This document shows positions 25,646 to 33,882 of a stretch of 46,543 bases of DNA, piece by piece; position 1 is the first letter of the stretch, and each line of letters opens with the position of its first letter. This stretch comes from Akkermansia muciniphila (GTDB lineage Bacteria; Verrucomicrobiota; Verrucomicrobiia; Verrucomicrobiales; Verrucomicrobiaceae). The position numbers were made by a program, and so were the translations under genes. The notes under the pieces are model-generated. The model saw only the letters and a list, made by a program, of their open reading frames with translations. It did no database searches and was not told the origin of the DNA. Where the stretch lies: positions 1-46,543 of the forward strand of contig CAMAZK010000007.1 of the NCBI GenBank assembly GCA_945863205.1, read 5' to 3'.

Positions 25646-26536
25646 TCAAAAAGGTACCACAGATACGTTCTCGGAGGCCAGTACGTAATAAGTGTCATCG
25701 CATTGCAGGCGAATGTTCACCAGGGTGCCCTCAAAATGGGCGCGAAGAGTCGCAAAGGTTTCCTGCTTGTCAACCAGCCTGTAACCGCCGTCGTGGCTGT
25801 AGATGTCCAGACTGCCCCGCGCGGCTTGCACAAACTCCCGCAGAATATCGAGACCAATGCCACGGCTGATGCCGGGCGTTTGGGCCGTCGAGTTCCCGCG
25901 CGCAAAGGCCCATTGCATGCAGGCTGCCGCCGAGTTGGTCTCTGCGGCAGCTCCGGGTCCGCGAAACACGCGCACGTTCGAGGGAATGCCAACACCGAAG
26001 TCGGCCAGGGCCAGAGTCAGTTCATTGCGGTTCTTGAAATACTGCCCGCAGACCATGACACCGATGGGTGATCTCGAGTGCTGAAAGGCATTCATGTAAA
26101 GTTCCGCCACCCGCGACACGATCTGGTCACGCAGTCCGGCACTTACGCCGATCCACCCACGCCCTAGCCAGTATTCGCCGAGGTAATGCTGAAAGGCCGC
26201 TGCATTCTGCTGACCATCCACCCGGAATGGGATGGAGTTTCCCTTCCACGGCCCCTCCTGGCCGCCGAACTCATACAGAAAGCCGCTCTGGGCCAGATTC
26301 GTCTGGACCCAGTTGTTCTGGAGCGTCTGCCAGCGGAAGTCCACCATTCTGCCGCGAAGCTGCAAGACCCGTGCCAGCCCGCCCAGAAAGACCAGCGCGT
26401 TCGGACGCAGGAAATCGCAGTAGTGGAACTCGAAGGCAATGTCGTCCTCGGAACTCATCGCCGTCTTCCAGATGCCGCAGAGCACCTGGAAGTCGCCAGG
26501 ATCATCGTTGATGCGGCCGATGGGGATGACGGTCAT
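25646..26536 (-). CDS. GHKL-type ATP-binding protein with STAS-like N-terminus
   Basis: 296 residues. The second half is a histidine-kinase-like ATPase: N-box Glu145, Asn149 and His153 in AELYMNAFQHS, G1 box DFGVGIP at 179-185, G2 box RGIGLDIL near 225-232 and a last strand EGTLVNIRL near 269-277. There is no sensor or dimerisation/phosphoacceptor domain, so it is an SpoIIAB-like or HATPase-only protein. The first third (FHYCDFLRPNALVFLGGLAR, about 37-56) looks STAS-like. It starts 3 bp after the hsdS stop codon and ends 19 bp before the DUF4325 gene. A partner switch with that protein is inferred. Confidence 0.78.
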   Translation of the reverse strand: MTVIPIGRINDDPGDFQVLCGIWKTAMSSEDDIAFEFHYCDFLRPNALVFLGGLARVLQLRGRMVDFRWQTLQNNWVQTNLAQSGFLYEFGGQEGPWKGNSIPFRVDGQQNAAAFQHYLGEYWLGRGWIGVSAGLRDQIVSRVAELYMNAFQHSRSPIGVMVCGQYFKNRNELTLALADFGVGIPSNVRVFRGPGAAAETNSAAACMQWAFARGNSTAQTPGISRGIGLDILREFVQAARGSLDIYSHDGGYRLVDKQETFATLRAHFEGTLVNIRLQCDDTYYVLASENVSVVPF

Positions 26537-26539
26537 GGC

Positions 26540-27655
26540 TCACAATTCTCCTCTAAACGCCTTCGCCAGCAGTGCGGCTTCAAAGCGGCGGAGGTCTTCG
26601 GTGATGCTGGCGGCGTGCTTCGTGATCTCGCGCTGGCGTTTCACGAGTTCGGTGAAGCGGCGTTGTTCTTCGATGGGTGGGACGGGGACTTGGATTTGTT
26701 TGAGGCGTTCCAGGCCGAGGGTGCGGTTGCGGCCGGCGCTGCCGGGGCTGGCGGCGCGAATGTCTTCCAGGCCGCGGGCGGTGAGGAAGTGAAAGCAGAG
26801 GAACTCGGGCGTGGATTGCTGCGGATTGGCCAGGTAGGTGATGTAGCGGTGGGAACCGGCGCGGCCATCATCCTCCGGCTGCGCCACCGCGATGGCTCCT
26901 TCCCAGCCGAAGACGTTGCTGAAGACGAGATCGCCCGCGTGGATGCGGAAGATGCGCTTGCCGCCCACCTCGGTGCCGCTGAGCGCGGGCTTGTGAAAGG
27001 TGCCTTTGCCGAAGCTGCGCAGCCCCAGCTCCGGGTAGCTGCCCTCCGGCGTGGTCGTGATGGGACGCCGCACCGGACTGGCGACGGCCTCCAGCGGTTG
27101 CTGCGGTGCCTCGGCGGCCAAGCGCTCGTAAAACGACGCCACCGCTCGCTGCATGTCGCTGGCGATGGCCTGCGTGTGCTCGGCGAGTTCTTGAGCGCGG
27201 GTCGTGAGCGATTCGATGCGGGTTACGATGCTCTCCTGTTCAGATGGCTTTCTTGGGAAGCTAATCTCTTGCTCTTTAAGCAGCTTGTAGTGGCGGCTGT
27301 ATCCCAAATCGTGAAGCTCAAGCGACTTCATCCAGTAAAAGAAGAGCTTGGAATTCAATCCGGGTTTTGGTTTGAGCAACACCACTCCATCTGCGCCAAC
27401 CGCAAAATCAAAATCCACGAACTTTATGGTCTTGGTATGGTCGCCAAACACGACAACTGGTGGAGCCTCATGAAAAAGGGCTGCACGATTGTCAGTGTAA
27501 CCAACCACGAGCGCTTGGCCTTGATCAACAATTGGATAAAGGCCGGAGCTTTGGTAGTCACTGGAAAGTAGCTTCGCTCCTTTGCTCTTGATCCGTTTGG
27601 CGGCGTCCTCAAAAGACAAAGTTACCCACTCAGATAATGGATACGGCCTATCCAT
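26540..27655 (-). CDS. hsdS: Type I restriction-modification specificity subunit S
   Basis: 371 residues with the usual two-fold layout: target-recognition domain 1 (about 1-138), a conserved helix (EQESIVTRIESL from 139), target-recognition domain 2 (about 195-320) and a second conserved helix (IEEQRRFTELVKRQRE). Each recognition domain reads one half of a bipartite DNA target. Hand-counted GC is about 48% for 27241-27840, which covers recognition domain 1 and the end of hsdM, against about 68% for 27001-27240, with the break exactly at the domain border. It overlaps hsdM by 8 bp and is followed 3 bp later by the GHKL gene. Confidence 0.92.
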   Translation of the reverse strand: MDRPYPLSEWVTLSFEDAAKRIKSKGAKLLSSDYQSSGLYPIVDQGQALVVGYTDNRAALFHEAPPVVVFGDHTKTIKFVDFDFAVGADGVVLLKPKPGLNSKLFFYWMKSLELHDLGYSRHYKLLKEQEISFPRKPSEQESIVTRIESLTTRAQELAEHTQAIASDMQRAVASFYERLAAEAPQQPLEAVASPVRRPITTTPEGSYPELGLRSFGKGTFHKPALSGTEVGGKRIFRIHAGDLVFSNVFGWEGAIAVAQPEDDGRAGSHRYITYLANPQQSTPEFLCFHFLTARGLEDIRAASPGSAGRNRTLGLERLKQIQVPVPPIEEQRRFTELVKRQREITKHAASITEDLRRFEAALLAKAFRGEL

Positions 27656-29174
27656 CTTGAGGATTTATGTGCGATTGCTGGAGTAACTCACGCATCTCCG
27701 CAACCAGTGTCAGGATTCGTTGCTCACGCTCAACGGTGGCTTCCAAAATATCCTCGGGCTCATCATGATCGGTTTTATCTGCTTCAATCAGACCAAGGCT
27801 CGACGGAGTGAGGTTGTAATTGTTCTCAACGATCTTATTTACAGGCACCAGCCATGCTTTTCCATCTTCGGTGGCTTGTGTCGGCCACTTGGCGAGCATG
27901 TCAGGGAAGTCGTTGCGGAACCCTGCGCCGAACTTGCGTGCTTTCCGAAGTGAGGAGCCATCGCCCTCGACATTGTAGAACCAGACGTTCTTGGTTGGGC
28001 GTCCGGTCTTTTTGAAGATGAGGAAGCAGGTGGAGGTCGGCGTGTAAGGCTCGAACATGCCTTTCGGTAGGGTGACGACGGCTTGGAGGTCGCACTCGGC
28101 GAGGAGGCGCTTTTTCACCTCGATGTGGGCGGTGGTGTCGCCAAAGAGGATGCCGCTGGGGAGGACGACTCCGGCACGCCCGCCCTGCCGAAGACTACGC
28201 AACGCAGCGGCGAGGAAGAGGACGTATTTGTCTCCTTTGCCGACGCGGAGGGAGCGTTTCGGCGTCTGGCTGGCACCGGAGAAGGGCGGGTTTTCCACGA
28301 TGCAGTCGAACTGCACCTCATCCCACTTGTCCTCGCTGCCGCCGATGCCGTCACGACGCACGATGGGGCTGTGGTCGAAGCCGTGGAGCACGGCGTTCAT
28401 GGCGGCCATGCGGATGATGTCCTTGTCGCCTTCAAACAGATGGATGGTGCCTTTTTGCAGAAACTCCCACTGTGCGGGAGTGAGCTTGTCGCCGAGGCCG
28501 CGCTTCACCGTCTGGCCGTAGGGCGCGGGGACTTCACGCACGAACTGCGGGGAGGTGTTTGCCAGCAGGATGTGCTCATACACGGCGATGGCGAAGCCGC
28601 CGGTGCCTCCGGCGCTGTCGCACATGGTTTCGCCGATCTGCGGGTTCACCATTTCGACGATGACGCGGATGAGATGGCGCGGGGTGCGGAACTGCGCGGC
28701 CTTCTTCTGGCTGCCGAGGTCGTTGACGAGGATCTCGAAGAGATCGCCCTTCACGTCAGCGTCCTCGCTGAGGAAGTGAACGGGGCTGATGATGTCCACC
28801 GCGCGGCGCAGCGTGGCTCCGTCTGGGATGACGATGGCGGCGTCCTCAAACAAGGCACGGGCTGCGATGGAGAGATCCGGGTGGAAGGTGAGCCGTGGCA
28901 GCAGATCCCGCAGGGTGCGGAGCATGCGGTCGTTGTCAGGATCGGTGGTGAGCGTGCTCCAGCGGAGTTTGGCGAAGTCCACATCCTGGCCATCAATCGC
29001 GACTTTTTTGAAGATGGCATTTGGGTCGCCACGCTCGGCCTCCATCTCCTCCAGCATCTTCAGGAAGATGAGGAAGCTGATCTGGGTGACGTAGGTGATG
29101 GGGTTGGTGACATTGGCCTCCCACATGACCTTGCACAGGCGTTTGAGGAGGCTGGAGAGGGAGGCGGAATCCAT
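27648..29174 (-). CDS. hsdM: Type I restriction-modification DNA methyltransferase subunit M
   Basis: 508 residues. It is an N6-adenine methyltransferase. The N-terminal HsdM domain (about 5-135) is followed by motif I DSAGGTGGFA at 186-195 and catalytic motif IV NPPF at 295-298. With HsdS it modifies the host target and protects it from cutting. Its length and the companion HsdR fit the EcoAI/EcoEI (type IB) group. The last about 65 residues, which contact HsdS in known structures, lie in the low-GC block shared with HsdS domain 1. It begins 11 bp after the hsdR stop codon. Confidence 0.95.
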   Translation of the reverse strand: MDSASLSSLLKRLCKVMWEANVTNPITYVTQISFLIFLKMLEEMEAERGDPNAIFKKVAIDGQDVDFAKLRWSTLTTDPDNDRMLRTLRDLLPRLTFHPDLSIAARALFEDAAIVIPDGATLRRAVDIISPVHFLSEDADVKGDLFEILVNDLGSQKKAAQFRTPRHLIRVIVEMVNPQIGETMCDSAGGTGGFAIAVYEHILLANTSPQFVREVPAPYGQTVKRGLGDKLTPAQWEFLQKGTIHLFEGDKDIIRMAAMNAVLHGFDHSPIVRRDGIGGSEDKWDEVQFDCIVENPPFSGASQTPKRSLRVGKGDKYVLFLAAALRSLRQGGRAGVVLPSGILFGDTTAHIEVKKRLLAECDLQAVVTLPKGMFEPYTPTSTCFLIFKKTGRPTKNVWFYNVEGDGSSLRKARKFGAGFRNDFPDMLAKWPTQATEDGKAWLVPVNKIVENNYNLTPSSLGLIEADKTDHDEPEDILEATVEREQRILTLVAEMRELLQQSHINPQDG

Positions 29175-29185
29175 GAATCAGGTAA

Positions 29186-31534
29186 TCAGGCGGCTTTGAC
29201 GATGGCATCTAGTTCGCTGAGCACTGACTGCAAGCCATCCCGCCCGAAAAGGCTCTCGGCACGCACACGACCGCCGAGGAAGGTGAAGGGCGGCTTCGTG
29301 AACAGGGTGGGATCAAGCGACAGATACTTGCCCTCGGTGAGGGCGGAGAGCACGACGTTCCGCAGCAGTTCCAGCAGGCGGGCCTGCTCGGGTTTGTCCG
29401 CGTTCGAGTGCTGGGCCAGCCAGGCATTGAAGGCACGCTCGACACGCTCCTCCCGCGTGGGCAGCTTGATGAGGCCGAGGGCGGCGCGGATGAAGTCGGT
29501 GAGGCTGCCGGTGGGCTGATCGAAGGCTTTTCTCAATGCGGCCTCATCAAAGTAGAACTGCGGGCTGTTCAGCGTGCGGCGCAGGTCTTCCCACTCGTCT
29601 TCAGTGAGGGATTCACCAGCGAGCACCTTCTCCACGGCGGGGTGCGTCCTTTGCAGGACGACGATGCGCTCGCGGAAGTGGTCCTGATATTCACGGCGGT
29701 CAATGGCGAGACCTTCGGGGCCGACGATGATCATCTCACGACGACGGAACTCATCGCTCAGTTCGCCTTCCTTGATGTTGATGAACTCACGCAGCGGCGG
29801 TGGAGGAGGTGGTGGTGGCGGATCAACGATGTCGCCACCGCCGTCATCCCCACCTTCGCCGGGACGCTGACCCACGGGACGCGGGCGGTGATACTGCTGA
29901 CCGGGGTCGTTGAAGCGGGCGTGATTGTTGACGAAGTCATAGATGAGGAAGCTGGTCTTCCCGATGCGCGGACAGAGGCGGCTGCCGCGCCCGCGCATCT
30001 GCGCATATTTCAGCGCAGAGCTGGTTGGTCGCAGCATGACAAGGTTTTCCACCTCCTTGTGATTGTAGCCGGTGTCCAGCATGTCCACGGAGATTGCGAT
30101 GACGGGCAGCGGATCGAACTTGAAGGCGTCGATGACCGTCTTGGGATTGCCGTTGTTGGCGTAGCAGGTGATTTTCTGCGCAAAGGACTCCCTCACCTCG
30201 CCGGGGGAGCGATTCGTCTGCTGGGCGATGCGAAGGCAGGCAGCGGCGGGCAGGAGTTTATTGAACAAGCGGGTGAGGATGTCCGCCTGCCGTTCACCGA
30301 CGGCGAAGACGATGGTTTTGCGCGGATGCGTCTGCGGACGCTCCTCCTCGACGCGGTAGTACTCCTCAATGATGAGCTTCAAGCGGTCCTCGGACTCGAT
30401 GAACTTGCCCCAGTCGGAGAAGCCATAGTCCTCGTCCTCCCACTCGACGCCGTCGAAGGTTAGGCGTGTCTCAGCGAGGTAGATGCGGTAGTCGGCGAGG
30501 AACTTGTCGGCGATGCCTTCCTGGATGGTGTAGGCGTAGGTGGGGCGGCCTTCCTCAGCGGCGCTGTCCCAGCACTCGAAGAACATGTAGGTGCTGCGCA
30601 CGAGCTGGCGCTCGTGATGGCTGATCCAGCGCAGCTCACCCGGATTCGGCGTGGCGGTGAGGCCGATGTGGATGGCATCGAAGTGGCCGAGCGTGGCGCG
30701 GTGGCTGTTGTAGATGCTGCGGTGGCACTCGTCCGTGATGACGAGATCGAAGTAAGCGTGACCAAAGCCGCCTTCACCGAGCTGACCGGCGATGGTATCT
30801 AGCGTGCCGACGACGACCTGGCCCTCCAGGCTTTTTTTGCCGCCAAAGAGCAGCGTGATGGGATAATCGCGCAGGTAGTCCGTGAAATCATCGTGCGCCT
30901 GCCGCGCCAGCTCGATGCGGTCGGCCAGAAACAGCACACGGGAGATGATGCCCGCCTGGAACCAGCGCTTGATGAGCAGGGCGATGGTCATGGTCTTGCC
31001 CGTGCCGGTAGCCATCTCAAACAACATGCGCCGTATGCCGCTGATGAGGGCTTCATCGGCCTTCTCCATGCACTTGATCTGGTAAGGCCGCGTCTCGCAG
31101 TCTTCGCCTTGAGAGCGAAAGCGGCGTGGAATTGGGATGGCCTTCAGCGAGGTCTCCACAGTACCTGCGCGATGCTGTCGGAGATTGGCCCGCCGCTCCA
31201 TGTCCGCTGGTGACGGAAAGCCGACGACCGGACGTGCATCGCCCGTCTCGTATTCCCAGAAGTAATGCTCGCGACCATTGCTGAGGATGACGAACGGCGC
31301 ACCGAGCTTGACCGCGTAGGCCTTGGCCTGCGCTTTGGCTCCATAAGGGTCGGTGGAGAAACGCTTCGCCTCCAAAACGCACAAGGGCCGTGTGCGCTGG
31401 TTCTTGAACAGATAGTCCGCCCTGCCATCCGCCACCGCTTCCTCCGTGGAAACCTGCGCAGGATTCTCAATGTCCCACCCAGCCTCTCGAATGAGGCGGT
31501 CGATCACGATTCGAGCTGAAGCTTCGGAAGACAT
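29186..31534 (-). CDS. hsdR: Type I restriction enzyme R subunit (compact EcoEI-like)
   Basis: 782 residues, the size of the EcoEI/EcoAI group and much shorter than EcoKI HsdR. The N-terminal nuclease has Asp40 and Glu55-Ala-Lys57 (VLEAKRF), the PD-(D/E)xK pattern. Two RecA-like motor domains follow, with Walker A MATGTGKT at 174-181 and the DECH box at 268-271. A 9-Pro run near 570-580 separates the motor from the C-terminal helical domain that binds the methylase core. It translocates unmodified DNA and cuts it. First gene of the six-gene run; upstream lies a 434 bp spacer. Confidence 0.95.
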   Translation of the reverse strand: MSSEASARIVIDRLIREAGWDIENPAQVSTEEAVADGRADYLFKNQRTRPLCVLEAKRFSTDPYGAKAQAKAYAVKLGAPFVILSNGREHYFWEYETGDARPVVGFPSPADMERRANLRQHRAGTVETSLKAIPIPRRFRSQGEDCETRPYQIKCMEKADEALISGIRRMLFEMATGTGKTMTIALLIKRWFQAGIISRVLFLADRIELARQAHDDFTDYLRDYPITLLFGGKKSLEGQVVVGTLDTIAGQLGEGGFGHAYFDLVITDECHRSIYNSHRATLGHFDAIHIGLTATPNPGELRWISHHERQLVRSTYMFFECWDSAAEEGRPTYAYTIQEGIADKFLADYRIYLAETRLTFDGVEWEDEDYGFSDWGKFIESEDRLKLIIEEYYRVEEERPQTHPRKTIVFAVGERQADILTRLFNKLLPAAACLRIAQQTNRSPGEVRESFAQKITCYANNGNPKTVIDAFKFDPLPVIAISVDMLDTGYNHKEVENLVMLRPTSSALKYAQMRGRGSRLCPRIGKTSFLIYDFVNNHARFNDPGQQYHRPRPVGQRPGEGGDDGGGDIVDPPPPPPPPPLREFINIKEGELSDEFRRREMIIVGPEGLAIDRREYQDHFRERIVVLQRTHPAVEKVLAGESLTEDEWEDLRRTLNSPQFYFDEAALRKAFDQPTGSLTDFIRAALGLIKLPTREERVERAFNAWLAQHSNADKPEQARLLELLRNVVLSALTEGKYLSLDPTLFTKPPFTFLGGRVRAESLFGRDGLQSVLSELDAIVKAA

Positions 31535-31968
31535 TGAGGAAATTTGCGCATCAAAGCGGAGTCACCTAGCAATGGCAAGGAATTGTCCTGATCGGAAGGC
31601 CGAGACAAGAGCTTGCTGCGCCAAGGATGTGGAGATGGGGAAAAGAGGAGACTTGGGGACTTGTGGACGAGGCACTGTTGGCTCGGTGCGCAAGCATCTC
31701 TTGAAAATCAGCGGATTGAATGCTTTTCAGCCTCCTCGGAAAAGGTTTTTCCCAAGAGGGATGTCACGTTTTCGAGTCCGATTCTGGCATTTCCGGACGG
31801 GGAATGGCCGGTTCCGCACTCGTCGCGCAACTTGCCCGCGCCGCCCCGGAACTTGCCAGGCTGGGGACGGGATGTCCGCACTCCTTGGAGTAGGGGCGGG
31901 TGAGAGCGTTCCAATTTTACCGAAAGGATGTTTTGACGCGGGGGCGGGTGGGCGGACAGGGTGCGGGC
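31535..31968. other. 434 bp divergent spacer without a recognised gene
   Basis: Between the hsdR start (minus) and the DUF1232-like gene (plus) I see no convincing coding sequence. It should hold the promoter of the restriction-modification operon. It contains a close direct repeat of GACTTG (ACTTGGGGACTTGTGGAC around 31650-31670) and a hairpin at 31738-31752 (GGAAAA, GGT loop, TTTTCC), extended on both sides by CCTC...GAGG with a small bulge. Confidence 0.5.
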
Positions 31969-32241
31969 ATGAAACTGTTTCGCGATTTTCTGGTGCTCGC
32001 CTCGGGCATTCTCTCGGCCTTGTACCTGCTGAACGTCGGCTTCGGCGTGGTGGAACTGATTCCGGACAATGTGCCGATCTTTGGCAATCTGGATGAGGCG
32101 GCGGCTACGGGGCTGCTGATCAACTGTCTGGCCTACTTCGGCCTGAATGTGGGCCATCTCTTCCGCCGCAAGGACGCCGAGGAGGCCGGGAAGCAGCCGA
32201 AAACGCCACCGAAGACCTACGACATCGATTCGAACGGTTGA
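31969..32241 (+). CDS. DUF1232 (YkvA)-like small membrane protein
   Basis: 90 residues. One hydrophobic segment at about 6-24 is followed by LIPDNVPIFGNLDEAAATGLL, close to the DUF1232/YkvA signature (liPDfiPvlGllDD), and a second hydrophobic stretch, then a charged tail. Such small membrane proteins have no assigned role. The start is taken as the ATG at 31969; upstream in-frame residues are translated spacer. It is divergent from hsdR and convergent with prmC, so it is probably transcribed alone. Confidence 0.65.
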   Translation: MKLFRDFLVLASGILSALYLLNVGFGVVELIPDNVPIFGNLDEAAATGLLINCLAYFGLNVGHLFRRKDAEEAGKQPKTPPKTYDIDSNG

Positions 32242-32325
32242 GAGGCCCCGGGTCAGTTGTGCGCGGAGCAGGCCGGATCGACGATGTCGATGCTGCAGAC
32301 GACGGCGGTCACCTGACGCACCTTT

Positions 32326-33213
32326 TCATGCCTCCGGAGACGGCAGGGTGTCATCGACCGGTAGGGGTTTCGTTTCACGCAGCGGTGCGGTGGCAAAGAC
32401 GAAGCGGTGGATGCCGGGGAGATCGGGCGCGGTGTGGGCGGCGAGGTAGCCGAGCGCGGCGCAGCGAGCGGCGACGGGCGCGCCCTGATCATGGCCGACT
32501 TCGAGGGCGATGAGGGCGTTGGAATTCAGGTGCGGCAGGGCGTCGCTGAGGAAGCGCTCGACGATGCGGAGGCCGTCGGGACCACCGTCGAGAGCGAGGA
32601 CGGGATCGCGTTTGACCTCGGGGCTGAGAGTCGGGATCTCGGCGGTGGGGATGTAGGGCAGATTGGCGACGATGAGGTCGAAGGTGCCGGTGATCTTTTC
32701 AAAGAGGTCGCTGCGGATGAACTGGGGCGTGATGCCGAGGCGGGAGGCGTTCAGACGGGCGAGGTCGAGGGCGTCCTCGCTGATGTCGGCAAGGATGACA
32801 GCGCTCAGCGGCCAGGCTTTGGCGAGGCTGAGCCCGATGCAGCCGGAGCCGGTGGCCATGTCGAGCACTCGGAGGGGGGCAGTGGCGAACTTTTTGAGGA
32901 TGAGTTCGACGAGGGTTTCGGTCTCCGGCCGCGGAATGAGGGCGCGGTGGTCGCTGATGAATTCGTGGCCGCAGAATTCGACGCTGCCAAGGAGATGCTG
33001 CAGGGGCTCCCCTTCCCCGCGACGGCGCAGGAGCTCGCGCAGGGTGGCGAGGTCGGCCTCCGGGACAGCTTCACCGAAGCGGAGGTAGAGATCGAGCCGT
33101 CGGCAGCCGAGGACGTGGGCGAGGAGGTGCTCCATGTTCAGGCGGGCTTCCTCGATTTTTCGCTTCTCCAGGTAGGCGGCGCCGGATTGGAGGATTTCGA
33201 GAAGGGGCTTCAT
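32326..33213 (-). CDS. prmC: Peptide chain release factor N5-glutamine methyltransferase
   Basis: 295 residues. It methylates the glutamine of the GGQ motif in release factors RF1 and RF2. The helical N-terminal domain (about 1-85) is followed by IPRPETE at 93-99 and SAM motif I DMATGSGCIG at 118-127. The catalytic motif is NLPY at 184-187, in place of the usual NPPY of PrmC; the tyrosine and asparagine are kept. No prfA gene is adjacent. It lies 51 bp downstream of the folate gene, with a half-copy of the heptamer repeat in between, and is the last gene of the minus-strand run from 37208. Confidence 0.9.
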   Translation of the reverse strand: MKPLLEILQSGAAYLEKRKIEEARLNMEHLLAHVLGCRRLDLYLRFGEAVPEADLATLRELLRRRGEGEPLQHLLGSVEFCGHEFISDHRALIPRPETETLVELILKKFATAPLRVLDMATGSGCIGLSLAKAWPLSAVILADISEDALDLARLNASRLGITPQFIRSDLFEKITGTFDLIVANLPYIPTAEIPTLSPEVKRDPVLALDGGPDGLRIVERFLSDALPHLNSNALIALEVGHDQGAPVAARCAALGYLAAHTAPDLPGIHRFVFATAPLRETKPLPVDDTLPSPEA

Positions 33214-33217
33214 GGAG

Positions 33218-33250
33218 GAAATGACGAATACGGAATGACGAATGCCGAGC
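33218..33250. repeat. Heptamer repeat, left-arm half-copy (copy 6)
   Basis: GGAAATGACGAATA followed by CGGAATGACGAATGCCGA, that is two left-arm units of the intergenic repeat family, fills most of the 51 bp spacer between prmC and the 5-formyltetrahydrofolate cyclo-ligase gene. Confidence 0.7.
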
Positions 33251-33264
33251 GGAGACTGGAAACA

Positions 33265-33852
33265 CTAACCGTTCGGTGATGCATCTATCAAACCGGTTTC
33301 GGTGATGATTTGATGAACGCGCTGGTCGTGGGGCTCGCAAGGGATGTCGTCGATGATCTGCAGATCGTAGGCGATGCCGATGCGGCGGGCGCGGCAGTCC
33401 GGGTGGGCGAGCAGGCGGTCGTAGAAGCCGCCGCCGCGGCCGAGGCGGAGCCCGCCGCGTGTGAAGGCGAGGCCGGGGACGAGGATGATGTCGAGGGAGG
33501 AAACGGGGAGAGACGGGCAGTGCGCCTTCGGTTCCCACACGTTCATCGCGCCGCGCTGGAGATCGTCCATCGAGCGGACCTGCCGCGGGCGGAGTTCGTT
33601 TCCCTCGATCTGAAAAAAGGCGGCGTAGGATGCCGCAGCAACGATTTCAGGGAGAACGAGCGGGAGGAAGTCAGGTTCATTCTTCAGGCCTCCGAACAGC
33701 GAAATGCAGAAGGACGCGTCCGACTGGTCACAACGGTGCAGGATGTGCCCGGCGATGTGAGCGGCTGCACTGCGGCGTGCGGATTCCTCCATGGCACGGA
33801 GACGACCGCGCATGTGCTGGCGAAGCGTGGGTTTGTCGTGCATGAGGGGCAT
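33265..33852 (-). CDS. 5-formyltetrahydrofolate cyclo-ligase
   Basis: 195 residues. It converts 5-formyltetrahydrofolate to 5,10-methenyltetrahydrofolate with ATP in the cytoplasm. The family signature is clear: ILVPGLAFTRGGLRLGRGGG near 127-146 with FYDRLL after it, and RRIGIAYDLQ near 162-171. The N-terminal KPTLRQHMRGRLRAM carries the conserved basic residues. It begins 30 bp after the E2 gene stop and precedes prmC, so the folate and release-factor genes seem to ride on the 2-oxoacid dehydrogenase transcript. Confidence 0.88.
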   Translation of the reverse strand: MPLMHDKPTLRQHMRGRLRAMEESARRSAAAHIAGHILHRCDQSDASFCISLFGGLKNEPDFLPLVLPEIVAAASYAAFFQIEGNELRPRQVRSMDDLQRGAMNVWEPKAHCPSLPVSSLDIILVPGLAFTRGGLRLGRGGGFYDRLLAHPDCRARRIGIAYDLQIIDDIPCEPHDQRVHQIITETGLIDASPNG

Positions 33853-33882
33853 TCGCCGTTCCCTTTTCTGGCGGGTTGAGCT

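Noticed and set aside
26540..27655. hsdS as a truncated or frameshifted specificity gene
   Set aside because: Both recognition domains and both conserved helices are present in one frame; the low-GC block begins at a domain border, not at a break in the frame.
28083..30463. Two plus-strand open frames opposite hsdM and hsdR
   Set aside because: They mirror the restriction-modification genes, which carry all expected catalytic motifs; the frames show none.
31535..31968. A short gene in the hsdR/DUF1232 spacer
   Set aside because: Both strands have open frames of 60-150 codons, but they overlap neighbours or begin without any start context and resemble no family.
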